Assembly: GCF_011320095.1 (NCBI RefSeq)
Contig: NZ_JAANOY010000001.1
Span: forward strand, 1 to 64,000
DNA from: Cognatiluteimonas telluris
Lineage (GTDB): Bacteria; Pseudomonadota; Gammaproteobacteria; Xanthomonadales; Xanthomonadaceae
Length of the DNA: 64,000 bases
Direction: 5' to 3'
Positions 1-9,022 of this stretch are shown here, in pieces (within the stretch, counting starts at the first letter, position 1; every line of letters starts with the position of its first letter). Below the pieces are notes generated by a model that was not told the DNA's origin, ran no database searches, and saw only the letters and a list, made by a program, of their open reading frames with translations. Made by a program: the position numbers and the translations under genes.

Positions 1-255
1 AGCGCAGCGCACCCGGGGTCGCTGGCCATCGATCGCTCAACCACCCACCGCTCGCCCGCCGCTCGCCGTAGCCCGGGTAAGCGCAGCGCACCCGGGGTCG
101 CTGGCCATCGATCGCTCAACCACCCACCGCTCGCCCGCCGCTCGCCGTAGCCCGGGCAAGCGCAGCGCACCCGGGGTCGCTGGCCATCGATCGCTCAACC
201 ACCCACCGCTCGCCCGCCGCTCGCCGTAGCCCGGGCAAGCGCAGCGCACCCGGGG
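1..255. repeat. 79-bp tandem repeat array built on a Xanthomonad-type palindrome
   Basis: Three complete 79-bp units (1-79, 80-158, 159-237) and an 18-bp partial unit (238-255) follow each other without spacers and are almost identical; the visible difference is cccgggta versus cccgggca at the unit junctions. Each junction forms the palindromic element GTAGCCCGGGTAAGCG followed by CAGCGCACCCGGG, which also occurs at 30537-30619 and 57736-57883. The rest of the unit is non-palindromic sequence that includes ggccatcgatcg. The array probably continues to the left of the window. No gene is visible in 1-331. Confidence 0.9.
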
Positions 256-278
256 CGTCCGCGCCCTGTAACCACACA

Positions 279-307
279 CAAAGGAACGGCCCCATCCGGG
301 GCCGTCC
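279..307 (-). terminator. Rho-independent terminator-like hairpin after the S8 protease gene
   Basis: On the minus strand a 10-11 bp GC-rich stem (ggacggcccc / ggggccgttcc) with a short loop is followed by TTTGTGTGTGG. It lies about 25 bp beyond the stop codon of the protease at 332 and probably ends its transcript. The T-run is short, so termination may be partial. Confidence 0.6.
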
Positions 308-331
308 TCGTGCAACGCATCGCTCTACCAA

Positions 332-2818
332 TCAGTCCTGCGCACTCTGGTAGTCGGCCAGGTAACGCCCGGCGGCGACCGCATACGCGGCGCGCGTCAC
401 CAGCTTGCCCGGGTCGAAATACGCATGCAGCGTCGGCTGCAGGTCGTACGGACCCTGGGTGACGGTGAAGCGCGCATTGATCAGGCCCTGGTCCAACGCG
501 AGCTGCACGTAGCCGCGCAGGGCGACCGGTATCAGCGCCGCATCGGCCAGCGGGATCCGCTGCCCCTGGTAGAACGCGGTCAACGTGCCACTGAACGCAC
601 GCGCCTGGTCCTGCAGCGCCAGGCTCTGCACCAGCGAGTAGGCCAGGCTGACCCGGCTGACGTTGTCGTGGGGACGGAACGCGCCATTGAGCAGACCCAT
701 CACCGGATCCTGTGTCTGCGTCAGGTCGCGCAGCGCCCCGCCGCGCGCCACCGCCGACTCCGCGAACGGATACGCCGGATCGGACGTCGACAGGTCGGTG
801 AACGACGGCTTGTGGTCGAACGGCAGGTGCTGGCGGACGCTGGTGCCCATCAGCAGGTAACGCGCGAGCTCGCTGCGCTTGAGGTACTGGTCCGGACGGA
901 AGTTCTTGTCCGAGTAGCCATCGACGAGCCGGTTGGCGACGGCGAATTCGATCGCCTGGCGCGCCGGATGGTTGGCGACGTCATTGAGCCCGGTATAGCC
1001 CCCGCTGTTGAGGAAACTCACCGTGCCGGTGACCGTGCCCGGCGCGGCGTAGCCGTTGGTGACGCTGAGCGGATCGACATCGGTCCCCGACACCGAGCCG
1101 ATGCCGCGCACGGTGACGCGCCACACGCCAGGCTTGGCCGGCGCACCGGTGGTCACGGTGTCGCCGAGCACCGGCAACGCAATCGCCGATCCATATTGCA
1201 CGCCATCCGGATCGATCAGCACCAGCGCCAGCGTGTTGGCATCGATGGTGGCCTTCGCGCTCACCCACGCCACGTCGGACCCGACGGTGAAGCTCTGTTC
1301 GCCCACCGTGCCGACCGGTGCGAAATCGACCGAGAACGGAATCGGATCCGCGCCCTTGACCAGCAACGCGTTGCTGTTGAACCCGTGCAGCGAATTGACC
1401 GTCGCACCGTAATCGGTGCGCAGGCCGGCCGACGCGGCGATCGCCTCATACACGTTGACGTGGCCGGCGCCGGCTTCCCAGCTGATGCGGCCAGTCATGT
1501 TGGTGGCGGTGCGCTTGAGGATGTCCTTGACCTGCGCCGGGGACAGGTTGGGATTGGCCTCGAGCATGAGTGCGACGATGCCGGCCACGTGCGGCGTCGC
1601 CATCGAGGTCCCGCTCATGTGGGTGTAGAACGGCAGGTAGGCTGGATCCAGCGTGGCGGCGTCGTTCTGCGCTTCCAGCGGCGGCAGCACGCCTTCGAGA
1701 TCGCGGGTGGAGACGATGTCCACGCCCGGGGCGACCACGGTGGGTTCGTTGACGTAGGTCCAGCTCTTGCCGTCGGGCATGGTGAAGGTGCCGGACTCGC
1801 CGCGCTTGCCACGCGAGGAGAACGAGGTCAGCACGGCGTCCTTCTCGCTGGCGCCAACCGAAATCACCCAAGGTGCCTGCGCGTACGGATTGTGCGTGTC
1901 CTCGCCGGGGCCGTCGTTGCCGGCCGCGAACACGCTGACGATGCCGCGTTTGTACAACTCGTAGCTGGCGACGTTGACCGGATCCAGCGGATCGAAGGTG
2001 CCCGAGCTGCCCCAGGAATTGCTGACCACGCGGATCGGATGCGCGTAGCTGAACTGGTTTGTCGCGGCGTAATCCAGCCCGCCGACGGCGTCCAGGATCA
2101 ACAGAACCGCGCCTGATCCATATCCCACCAGGCTCGCGCCGGGCGCGACGCCACGGTACTTGCCGTTGGAGCGCGCGCCGGTGCCACCGACGATGCCGGC
2201 GCAGTGGGTGCCGTGGCCCGAACCCCAGTCGGTGTTGGGCACGCCTTCGACATAGGTGATCGGCAGCATGCTGTCGACCGCGGCCAGGTTGGTCACGCCC
2301 TGCGTGTTCTGCACCACGTGGTTGCCGTATTGCAGGTCGGCGTGGGTGGCGTCGATGCCCGAGTCGTTGATCTCCACGGTCACGCCGGCGCCGCTGTAGG
2401 GGATCGGGCGGCCGTAATCCATCGGGTTCTGGAACATCTTCGTCACGCCCGAGAGCGCATTGGCTTCCTCGTCCATGTAGCGGACCGGGGCGTTGTAGTA
2501 GATCGAGGCGACGTCCGAACGCTGGGCCAGCGCGCGGATTTCGGACGGCGTGGCGAGCGCGCCGGCGATCGGCAACGTGCGCATGGTGATGCCGCGGGTG
2601 ATGCCGAGGGTCTTGAGCGCGGCGACCTGGTTGCTGGTGACCGGGCCGGACTGCTCGTAGCTGATGACGACCTGCAGCTGGTCGGTCGGCGCCGCCTTGG
2701 CCAGGCGGCTGAGCAGTTGCGGATCCAGGTGCGCGTCGGCGAGCGCGACGCCACTGAGCAGAAGGCCGGCGGCCATCGCGGTGATGCGGAAACCGTTACG
2801 TGGGCGGGAGGCGGACAT
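332..2818 (-). CDS. Secreted subtilisin-like (S8) serine protease with C-terminal SLH-like repeats
   Basis: This 828-residue exported protease has the complete S8 triad: Asp in the DSGID motif (about residue 152), His in GHGTHC (about 202) and Ser in SGTSMATPH (about 405). An N-terminal signal peptide (hydrophobic run AAGLLLSGVALA) is followed by an inhibitor-I9-like propeptide region. After the catalytic domain (to about 480) comes a beta-rich segment resembling a pre-peptidase or P-like domain. The last 200 residues hold two to three SLH-like repeats (DVANHPARQAIEFAV, FRPDQYLKRSELARYL). The start was placed at 2818, because the longer ORF adds 43 residues ahead of the signal peptide. It is divergent from the exported protein at 3053 and has a hairpin after the stop. 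It is probably an extracellular protease; the SLH-like end suggests surface attachment, which is inference. Confidence 0.9.
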   Translation of the reverse strand: MSASRPRNGFRITAMAAGLLLSGVALADAHLDPQLLSRLAKAAPTDQLQVVISYEQSGPVTSNQVAALKTLGITRGITMRTLPIAGALATPSEIRALAQRSDVASIYYNAPVRYMDEEANALSGVTKMFQNPMDYGRPIPYSGAGVTVEINDSGIDATHADLQYGNHVVQNTQGVTNLAAVDSMLPITYVEGVPNTDWGSGHGTHCAGIVGGTGARSNGKYRGVAPGASLVGYGSGAVLLILDAVGGLDYAATNQFSYAHPIRVVSNSWGSSGTFDPLDPVNVASYELYKRGIVSVFAAGNDGPGEDTHNPYAQAPWVISVGASEKDAVLTSFSSRGKRGESGTFTMPDGKSWTYVNEPTVVAPGVDIVSTRDLEGVLPPLEAQNDAATLDPAYLPFYTHMSGTSMATPHVAGIVALMLEANPNLSPAQVKDILKRTATNMTGRISWEAGAGHVNVYEAIAASAGLRTDYGATVNSLHGFNSNALLVKGADPIPFSVDFAPVGTVGEQSFTVGSDVAWVSAKATIDANTLALVLIDPDGVQYGSAIALPVLGDTVTTGAPAKPGVWRVTVRGIGSVSGTDVDPLSVTNGYAAPGTVTGTVSFLNSGGYTGLNDVANHPARQAIEFAVANRLVDGYSDKNFRPDQYLKRSELARYLLMGTSVRQHLPFDHKPSFTDLSTSDPAYPFAESAVARGGALRDLTQTQDPVMGLLNGAFRPHDNVSRVSLAYSLVQSLALQDQARAFSGTLTAFYQGQRIPLADAALIPVALRGYVQLALDQGLINARFTVTQGPYDLQPTLHAYFDPGKLVTRAAYAVAAGRYLADYQSAQD

Positions 2819-3052
2819 CGTGGGACTCCGTGGGGTAGCCGCGGGACTTGCGGACACCCCCGTTGTCCCCCGTGTCCGTCCCGCCGCCCATCCGGAACCC
2901 CCATCAGGGCGGTCGGGGAAAACCCCCAGTGCCGTGGCGTATTGCAAAGCCGTTCACCTAACCCGAAAAACAAGCCACGATCACCACACGGCCTTAACAT
3001 GCGGCGTCGTTATCGTCATCGCGATCCGTCTTCCGCCATGCAGGAGCCTGCC

Positions 3053-3922
3053 GTGCGTCGATTCGCCTCCCCGAAGCGGTTGATCAGCGCCGTGCTGCTC
3101 TATGGCTTGTTGGCCTTCGGCAGCGCCTCGGCGCAGAGCGTGTCCGGGCTACCGGTCAATGTCGACCTGCCGATCAACCTCTCGGTGGCCGGGAATGTCG
3201 CGGTTGCACAGATCGGACCGGCATCGCAGCCGATCGCCGAGGTGACGTTGACTTTCGACGACGCCAGCAACCTCAACGTCGCCAGCCTGGGCCTGAGCGC
3301 GCGCCTGGTGGACCTGCAGGATCCCGCGCTGCTGTCGCGCCTGCCCAATGCGAGCCAGGTGCAGCTGGATTCCGCGTTGCCGCTGCTGGTGACGGTTCAG
3401 CCGCCACTGGCGGGCGGGCTCAACTTCCGCCGCACCGGACGCTATGAGCTGCACACCCACCTGCTGCCCTACGCGGTCGGCAGCAACCTGCGCGTGTTCA
3501 AGGCGCCGGTCGGCGGCGCGTTCCGCGATACGACCGAGGAAATCGCGCAGGGCAGCGTGCGTGCGCGCAGCCGCTACGGCGGCTTCTCGCAGTTCCTGGT
3601 CGCGACCGACCTGCGCGAGACCGGGACCGTGGTGGACGCAAAGATCGACTGGCTGCGCGGCCGCGTCGCAACCCTGCCGGCCACGGAGCAGCCTGCATTT
3701 TCGGCCCAGCTGGACGCCCTGCAGTCCGCGCTGGCCCGCGACGACTACGCGACCGCGATCGCCGCCACCGATGCCATCAGCGCGCGCGCGCAGGCACGCG
3801 CAGGCAGTGCGCTGCTCGATACCTGGCGCGCCGGCGGCGCCGACAACCAGGCGGGCGACCTGATCGCGGGTGCCGCGACGCTGAAGTTCAGCCTCGGCTA
3901 CCTGCGCGATTTCGGCCAATAA
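3053..3922 (+). CDS. Exported protein of unknown function, GTG start
   Basis: A 289-residue protein with a clear signal peptide (RRFASPKRLISAVLLYGLL, then cleavage near AFGSASAQS). The mature part has no motif I can name: the first half looks beta-rich and the second half is helical and alanine-rich (about residues 200-270). An ATG lies at 3038, but AGGAG at 3042-3046 sits 6 nt before an in-frame GTG at 3053 that begins directly with the basic n-region, so GTG is preferred. It is divergent from the S8 protease and sits 50 bp upstream of the FHA-GAF gene on the same strand, so it may be co-expressed with the signalling operon. A GC hairpin (gcccggca/tgccgggc, 3928-3947) follows the stop without a T-run. 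Confidence 0.7.
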   Translation: MRRFASPKRLISAVLLYGLLAFGSASAQSVSGLPVNVDLPINLSVAGNVAVAQIGPASQPIAEVTLTFDDASNLNVASLGLSARLVDLQDPALLSRLPNASQVQLDSALPLLVTVQPPLAGGLNFRRTGRYELHTHLLPYAVGSNLRVFKAPVGGAFRDTTEEIAQGSVRARSRYGGFSQFLVATDLRETGTVVDAKIDWLRGRVATLPATEQPAFSAQLDALQSALARDDYATAIAATDAISARAQARAGSALLDTWRAGGADNQAGDLIAGAATLKFSLGYLRDFGQ

Positions 3923-3975
3923 GCAACGCCCGGCATGCCTGCCGGGCGGCACCGGGCGCGCGCTAAGATGCCCGG

Positions 3976-4851
3976 ATGCAGGGGCGCCTGACCGCGTATC
4001 CACCCGACCAAGCCGCCATCGCGTGCCCGCTCGATCCAGCCGCCGCGCTGCGGATCGGTCGCGCCGTCGGCGACGGCCTGCGGCTGGACCACCCGTCGGT
4101 ATCGCGCCACCACGCCGAACTGGCCTATCGCGATGGCGCCTGGCGCCTGCGTGACCTGGGCAGCAAGAACGGCAGTTTCGTCGACGGCATCCGCGTGCAC
4201 GACATGCCCCTGGCGCGCGCCTGCTGGTTGCGGCTAGGCGACATCTACCTGGAGTTCAGCCCGATCAGCGCCGCCGAAGCCGAAGCCGCCGAACGCGGCC
4301 AGCGGGCGCGGCGCGTCAGCGCCCGCACGGCGCGCCTGGACGGGCTGGCGCAACTGGACGACCTGCTGGAGGCCAGCCTGCGTGGGGTGGTCGAGCTGGC
4401 GCAATGCGAACGCGGTTTCGTGCTGCTCGCGCACGACGACCGCTTCGCCGTCCGCGCCAGCCTGGCGCTGACCCCGGCGCAATTGTCGTCCAGTGCGTTC
4501 TCGGGCAGCGTCAGCGCGATCCGGCGCGCGCTGGACCAGCGCCGCAGCGTGGTGGTCAACGACATCGGCCTGGATCCCTGGCTCGCGTCGCGCGCGTCCG
4601 TCGTCGCCGGCGAGATCAGCGCGGTGGTGTGCCTGCCGTTGCTCGAAGGCAGGCAGGCGCTGGGCGCCATCTACGCCGACCGGGTGCGACCGGGACCGGC
4701 GATCACGACGCTGGATCTCGAACTGCTGGAAGCCTTCGCCGAGACCGCCGCGTTGTGGCTTGCGGCACGCCGCACCAGCGACCTGCTCGCCAGCGTCGAG
4801 TCCGGCCTGGACTGGGATGCGATCGTCGCCGCGCACGAGGCCACGCCATGA
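3976..4851 (+). CDS. FHA-GAF domain protein, first gene of a kinase/two-component operon
   Basis: This 291-residue soluble protein has an N-terminal FHA domain (about 20-95) with the phosphothreonine-binding signature: RIGR, then SVSRHHAEL, then LGSKNGSFVDG. A linker follows, then a GAF domain (about 120-280; ...ERGFVLLAHDDRF..., VVCLPLLEGRQALGAIYADR). There is no catalytic domain, transmembrane segment or HTH. FHA domains bind phosphothreonine peptides, and the next gene encodes a Ser/Thr kinase, so it is probably a phospho-dependent adaptor or sensor of that kinase (inference). The stop overlaps the kinase start by 4 nt (ATGA), which indicates translational coupling. Confidence 0.85.
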   Translation: MQGRLTAYPPDQAAIACPLDPAAALRIGRAVGDGLRLDHPSVSRHHAELAYRDGAWRLRDLGSKNGSFVDGIRVHDMPLARACWLRLGDIYLEFSPISAAEAEAAERGQRARRVSARTARLDGLAQLDDLLEASLRGVVELAQCERGFVLLAHDDRFAVRASLALTPAQLSSSAFSGSVSAIRRALDQRRSVVVNDIGLDPWLASRASVVAGEISAVVCLPLLEGRQALGAIYADRVRPGPAITTLDLELLEAFAETAALWLAARRTSDLLASVESGLDWDAIVAAHEATP

Positions 4852-7800
4852 CGCCTCCCGGCCACGACGACGAAAGCGGGCCGGCCAGCGACGCCACCGC
4901 CACCGGTGTCCACGGGCAGGCCGACATCCCCGTCGGCAGCGTGATCGGCGAGCGCTACCGGATCGAGTCCATCCTCGGCATCGGCGGCATGGGCGTGGTC
5001 TACCGCGCGACCGACCTCGCCCTCGGCGTGCCGGTCGCGTTGAAACTGCTGCGTCCGGAACTGGCGCACCGCGCGGACGCCTTCGAACGATTCCGCCAGG
5101 AACTGCTGCTGGCGCGGCAGGTCTCCAGTCCCCGCGTGGTGCGCATCCACGACCTGGCGCGGCACGACCAGCGCTGGCTGATCAGCATGGACCTGGTCGA
5201 CGGGCAGTCGCTCGACCAGCGGCTGGACCACCCCGGCGCGCTGCCCATCGACGAGGCGGTGCGGATCGCGCGCCAGATCGCCGAAGGCCTCGCCGCCGCG
5301 CACGCGCGCGACGTGGTCCACCGCGACCTCAAGCCCGCCAACATCCTGCTCGATGCGCACGGCGACGCCTACATCAGCGACTTCGGCGTCGCGCGCTCGC
5401 TGGCCACCAGCGGCAACACCCGCACCGGCACGGTGGTCGGCACGCCGGATTACCTCGCACCGGAACAGGCGCGCGGCGAAGCCGCCGATGCGCGCAGCGA
5501 CCTGTACGCCCTGGGGCTGATCCTGCACGAGATGCTCGCCGGCCAGCCGCCCTTCGCCGGCGGCACCGTGGCCGAGGTGCTGGCGCAACGCATGCTGCGC
5601 GCACCCGAGCCGGTAACCAAGCGACGCGGCGATACGCCGCCCTGGCTCGCGCGCCTGGTCGACCGCCTGTTGCGTCCGCAGCCGGCGCATCGGCTGCAGA
5701 CCGCGCGCGAGGTGATCACCGCGATCGACACGCGCGAAGTGCCGCGGCGTTGGGCCGACATGTTCGCGCGGCACCGCGGCGCGTGGATGGCATCGGCGGC
5801 CGTCCTGCTGCTCGCTGGCGGTGGCGCGGCATGGTGGCACTGGCGCGCGCACCTGCCGCCGTTGATCGCCTCGCCGCCCCTGGACCGGTTGCTGGTCTTG
5901 CCGATCGAGGCCGGCGGCGCATCCGATGCGCGCGTGGCCGCACTGTCGGCGCACGTGCGCGACGCGCTGGCGCAGGTCCCGGGTTACGCCGTGGTCGACG
6001 GCGATCGCAGCTTGCAGGCCGTGCGGCAGCTCGATCCCGATGGCAACGCCCGCCCGGATCCGGGTGCGTTGCGGCGCGTGGCGGCGGCGCAACGCGTGCT
6101 GCAACTGGGGCTGCACGGCTCCGGGGGACGCTGGCAACTGCTGGCGACGCTCGACGCCGAAGGCCGGCCGCCGCGCGCGCTTCCTGGGCCACAGGCCAAT
6201 GACGCCATCGGCGCGGTGCAGGCCTGGGCGTCGCAACCCGTGGTGCTCGACGCGCTTGGACTGCAGGACCGCACGCTCGACCTGGCGTTGCCGCAGCCCC
6301 GCTCGGCGCTCGACAGCTACGGCGCGGCGCTGATCGCCCGCCGCGAAGGGCACCTGGCCGAGGCGCTGGTGGGCTTCCAGGCTGCTACCAGCGCGGCGCC
6401 GGCGTATGCGGCGGCGTGGCTGGCGCAGGCCGACACCGCGTTGATGATCGGGGAACAGGACGTCGCTTCCGATGCGATCGAGCAGGGCCAGCGCGTCGCC
6501 GCCACGGCACCGCTGCCGCTGCGCGAGCGCTTCGCCGCGCTCCGCGCCGGGATCGAAGGCGATGCGCCGGCGGCGATCGAGCAATGGCGCGCGCTGGTCG
6601 CGGCCACGCCGGACGACACCGAAGCCGCGCTCAACCTCGCGCGCGCCCGCGGCGCCGGCGGCGACTTCGCCACCGCGGTCAAGGAACTGCTGGCACTCTC
6701 GCAGCGCGATGGCAACGATCCGCGGGTCTGGTTCGAACTGGGCAAGTTCTCCATCCTCAGCGGCGACGCGCAGCGTGCGGTCGACGATTACCTGGTGCGC
6801 GCGCTGGTGCAGTACAAGCGCAGCCGCGACCTGTTCGGCGAAGGCGAGACCGTCAACGCACTGGGCATCGGCTACGGCCGCCTGGGCCAGAGCGACGACG
6901 CCGCCGAGCAATACGGCAAGGCCGTGCGGCTGCGGCATGCCGTCGGCAACCTGCGCGGCGAAGCGACCAGCCTGCGCAACCTGGGCAACGCGTTGTCGTT
7001 GACCGGTAAATACGACGACGCGCAGGCGGACTTGCTGCAGGCCCGCGCGCTGTACACCCGTCTTGGCGATCGCGACGGCCTGGCCGCGGTCGAGAACGAC
7101 CTGGGACTGCTCGCCGAGGAACGCGGCAACTATCCGCAGGCGCTGCAGGCCTTCCAGCGCGCGCTCCAGGCCTGGCAGGATGTGGGCGACGCGTTCGGCA
7201 GTGCGCAGGCGCTCAACGACATCGGCTTCGCGCAATACCAGCTCGGCGCCTACAACGACGCCCAGGTCTACCTGCAGCAGGCCGCGGCTGCCTACGAGAA
7301 GCTCGGCGACGAAACCGGGCGCGTGCGCAGCGACCAGGACCTGGGACTGTTGGCGATCGCGCGCGGGCGCTGGGAGGAAGCGCGCCGGCGGCTGCAGGAG
7401 TCGCTTGCGGCCGCCGAACGCCAGCAGATGCCCGAGGAAGCCGCCGTCAGCCGCCGCCACCTGTCCGAACTGGAGTTGCGGCAGGGCCACCTGCAGGCCG
7501 CCATCGACCAGGCGGGAAAAGCGGAAGCCTCGTTCCGGAGCCGCGATGACGCACGTGGCGCCAGCGACGCCGGGCTGCTGCACGTGGAAGCGCTGGTGGC
7601 CGCGCATGCGTTGCCCGAGGCCCGCGCGGCGCTGGCGGCACTCGCCCCGACCCTGGCCGACGCGCCGAGCGAGCAGCGCGCGACCGCGCATCTGCTCGAC
7701 GCGGAAATCGCGCTCGACGCGGGGGATCGGCCGCGGGCGGCGCAGGCGCTGCGCGATGCACGGCACGCCGCCAGTGGTTCCGGCATCCGCCAGTTGCTGT

Positions 7801-8249
7801 TGCGGATCGATCTGCTGCAGGCACGTGTCGACGGGACGCTGGCGCCGGCGCTGGGGGATGCGATCGCATCGCTGGGCCATATCGGCCTTCGCCTGCAATG
7901 GCTCCAGCTGGCGATGCAGCTGGCGCTGTCGTCGCAGGACGCCGCGCGTGCGGCGACGCTGTACAACGAAGCGGCCGCACTGCTGCGCAACGGCGATGCC
8001 TTGCAGGCACCCGCGCTGCATGCGCTCGGCGCCAGGGCGCGCGCCGGGCTTGGCGACGCCGCTGGCGCGCGCGCCGCGACATTGCGCGCGCGGGAGGCGA
8101 CGTCGCGCTTGCGCTCGACGCTGCCACCGGCGTTGCGTTCGCGATGGGACGCCGCGAGTACCACGCCGGCGACGATGGCGCCGCCCGCACCCGCGACAGC
8201 GCCACCGGGTGCCGCGATGACATCACGCGCGCAGCCCGCCACGCCATGA
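4848..8249 (+). CDS. Hanks-type Ser/Thr protein kinase with transmembrane helix and long TPR region
   Basis: A 1133-residue membrane kinase. The kinase domain (about 37-300) keeps all key residues: glycine loop GIGGMG (44-49), VALK Lys66, HRDLKPAN with Asp160, DFG 178-180 and the APE motif near 205. A transmembrane helix lies at about 312-332 (GAWMASAAVLLLAGGGAAWW). A globular segment (340-480) and many TPR-like helical repeats follow (about 488-900, e.g. ALNLARARG, NALGIGYGRLGQ, SLRNLGNALSLTGKYDDAQ), then an Ala-rich helical tail. The activation segment carries several Thr/Ser residues (ATSGNTRTGTVVGT). It overlaps both the FHA-GAF gene upstream and the histidine kinase downstream by 4 nt. 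The longer ORF adds 148 out-of-context residues and was rejected. With one helix, the TPRs should lie across the membrane from the kinase domain, perhaps sensing an envelope ligand (inference). Confidence 0.92.
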   Translation: MTPPGHDDESGPASDATATGVHGQADIPVGSVIGERYRIESILGIGGMGVVYRATDLALGVPVALKLLRPELAHRADAFERFRQELLLARQVSSPRVVRIHDLARHDQRWLISMDLVDGQSLDQRLDHPGALPIDEAVRIARQIAEGLAAAHARDVVHRDLKPANILLDAHGDAYISDFGVARSLATSGNTRTGTVVGTPDYLAPEQARGEAADARSDLYALGLILHEMLAGQPPFAGGTVAEVLAQRMLRAPEPVTKRRGDTPPWLARLVDRLLRPQPAHRLQTAREVITAIDTREVPRRWADMFARHRGAWMASAAVLLLAGGGAAWWHWRAHLPPLIASPPLDRLLVLPIEAGGASDARVAALSAHVRDALAQVPGYAVVDGDRSLQAVRQLDPDGNARPDPGALRRVAAAQRVLQLGLHGSGGRWQLLATLDAEGRPPRALPGPQANDAIGAVQAWASQPVVLDALGLQDRTLDLALPQPRSALDSYGAALIARREGHLAEALVGFQAATSAAPAYAAAWLAQADTALMIGEQDVASDAIEQGQRVAATAPLPLRERFAALRAGIEGDAPAAIEQWRALVAATPDDTEAALNLARARGAGGDFATAVKELLALSQRDGNDPRVWFELGKFSILSGDAQRAVDDYLVRALVQYKRSRDLFGEGETVNALGIGYGRLGQSDDAAEQYGKAVRLRHAVGNLRGEATSLRNLGNALSLTGKYDDAQADLLQARALYTRLGDRDGLAAVENDLGLLAEERGNYPQALQAFQRALQAWQDVGDAFGSAQALNDIGFAQYQLGAYNDAQVYLQQAAAAYEKLGDETGRVRSDQDLGLLAIARGRWEEARRRLQESLAAAERQQMPEEAAVSRRHLSELELRQGHLQAAIDQAGKAEASFRSRDDARGASDAGLLHVEALVAAHALPEARAALAALAPTLADAPSEQRATAHLLDAEIALDAGDRPRAAQALRDARHAASGSGIRQLLLRIDLLQARVDGTLAPALGDAIASLGHIGLRLQWLQLAMQLALSSQDAARAATLYNEAAALLRNGDALQAPALHALGARARAGLGDAAGARAATLRAREATSRLRSTLPPALRSRWDAASTTPATMAPPAPATAPPGAAMTSRAQPATP

Positions 8250-8986
8250 CCACGCCGCCGCCCGACATCGACGCCGCCATGGCCGCCGTCCGCGAGCAGT
8301 ACCAAGGCCTGCTGCGGCGACTGGAAGCCAACGAGCGCGAATTCCGCCGCCTGGGTCGCGCCGTCTGGCGGGTGCAGGAAGACGAGCGTCGGCGACTCGC
8401 CCGCGAGCTGCACGACGGACTGGGGCAGAACCTCACCGCGCTCAAGCATCGGCTCGGGCAGTTCGGCAGCGAACTGCTGCCCGAGCAGTCCGCGCTGCGC
8501 GGGAAGCTCGATGCCGCGCTCGCGTTGTGCTCCGGCGCACTGGAGGACACGCGCAGCCTCTCGCGGCTGCTGCGCCCGCCGATCCTCGACGACCTGGGCC
8601 TGGAACCGGCGCTGCGTTGGCTCGCGCGCAGCACCGGCGAAGCATCCGGCGCCGCGGTGGTGGTCGAGATCGCATTGCTGCCGCCGCTGGACGACGAACT
8701 GCAGACGCTGTTGTTCCGCGTCGCCCAGGAAGCATTCACCAACGCCGCCAAGCACGCCGGCGCGCGCAGCCTGCTGCTGCGGCTGGTGGCGCATGAACGC
8801 GAACTGCAGCTGCAGGTGCTCGACGACGGGCGTGGCTTCGATCCGCAGCAGGCGCTTTGTTCCGGCGGCAGCGGCCTGGGCAGCATGCGCGAACGGCTGC
8901 GGCTGTATGGCGGCCAGCTGGAGTTGCACTCCTCGCCGGGGCAGGGAACCCGGTTGCAGGCGACGGTGCCGCTTGACGCCGGCTGA
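8246..8986 (+). CDS. Soluble NarL-family (HisKA_3) sensor histidine kinase
   Basis: A 246-residue histidine kinase. Residues 10-45 look like a coiled coil; the HisKA_3 phospho-acceptor motif ELHDGLGQ has His56. The HATPase region has an N-box (EAFTNAAKHAG), a G1 box (DDGRGFDP) and a G2-like GGSGLGSMRERL. No signal peptide, transmembrane segment, PAS, GAF or HAMP domain is visible, so sensory input must come from elsewhere, probably from the products of the two coupled upstream genes (inference). It starts in a 4-nt overlap with the TPR-kinase gene. The response regulator follows after 36 bp and is the likely phosphotransfer partner. Confidence 0.92.
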   Translation: MTTPPPDIDAAMAAVREQYQGLLRRLEANEREFRRLGRAVWRVQEDERRRLARELHDGLGQNLTALKHRLGQFGSELLPEQSALRGKLDAALALCSGALEDTRSLSRLLRPPILDDLGLEPALRWLARSTGEASGAAVVVEIALLPPLDDELQTLLFRVAQEAFTNAAKHAGARSLLLRLVAHERELQLQVLDDGRGFDPQQALCSGGSGLGSMRERLRLYGGQLELHSSPGQGTRLQATVPLDAG

Positions 8987-9022
8987 CTGCTCGCGCAGCG
9001 TTGGCCCAAGGGGGCTGTCCAT

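Noticed and set aside
1-255. A CRISPR array at the left end
   Set aside because: The units are contiguous 79-bp repeats without variable spacers, and no cas gene is near.
4671-8021. A 1116-residue minus-strand ORF opposite the TPR kinase
   Set aside because: It is the antisense of a clearly coding gene with intact kinase motifs; long antisense frames are common in high-GC genomes and this one has no recognisable domain.
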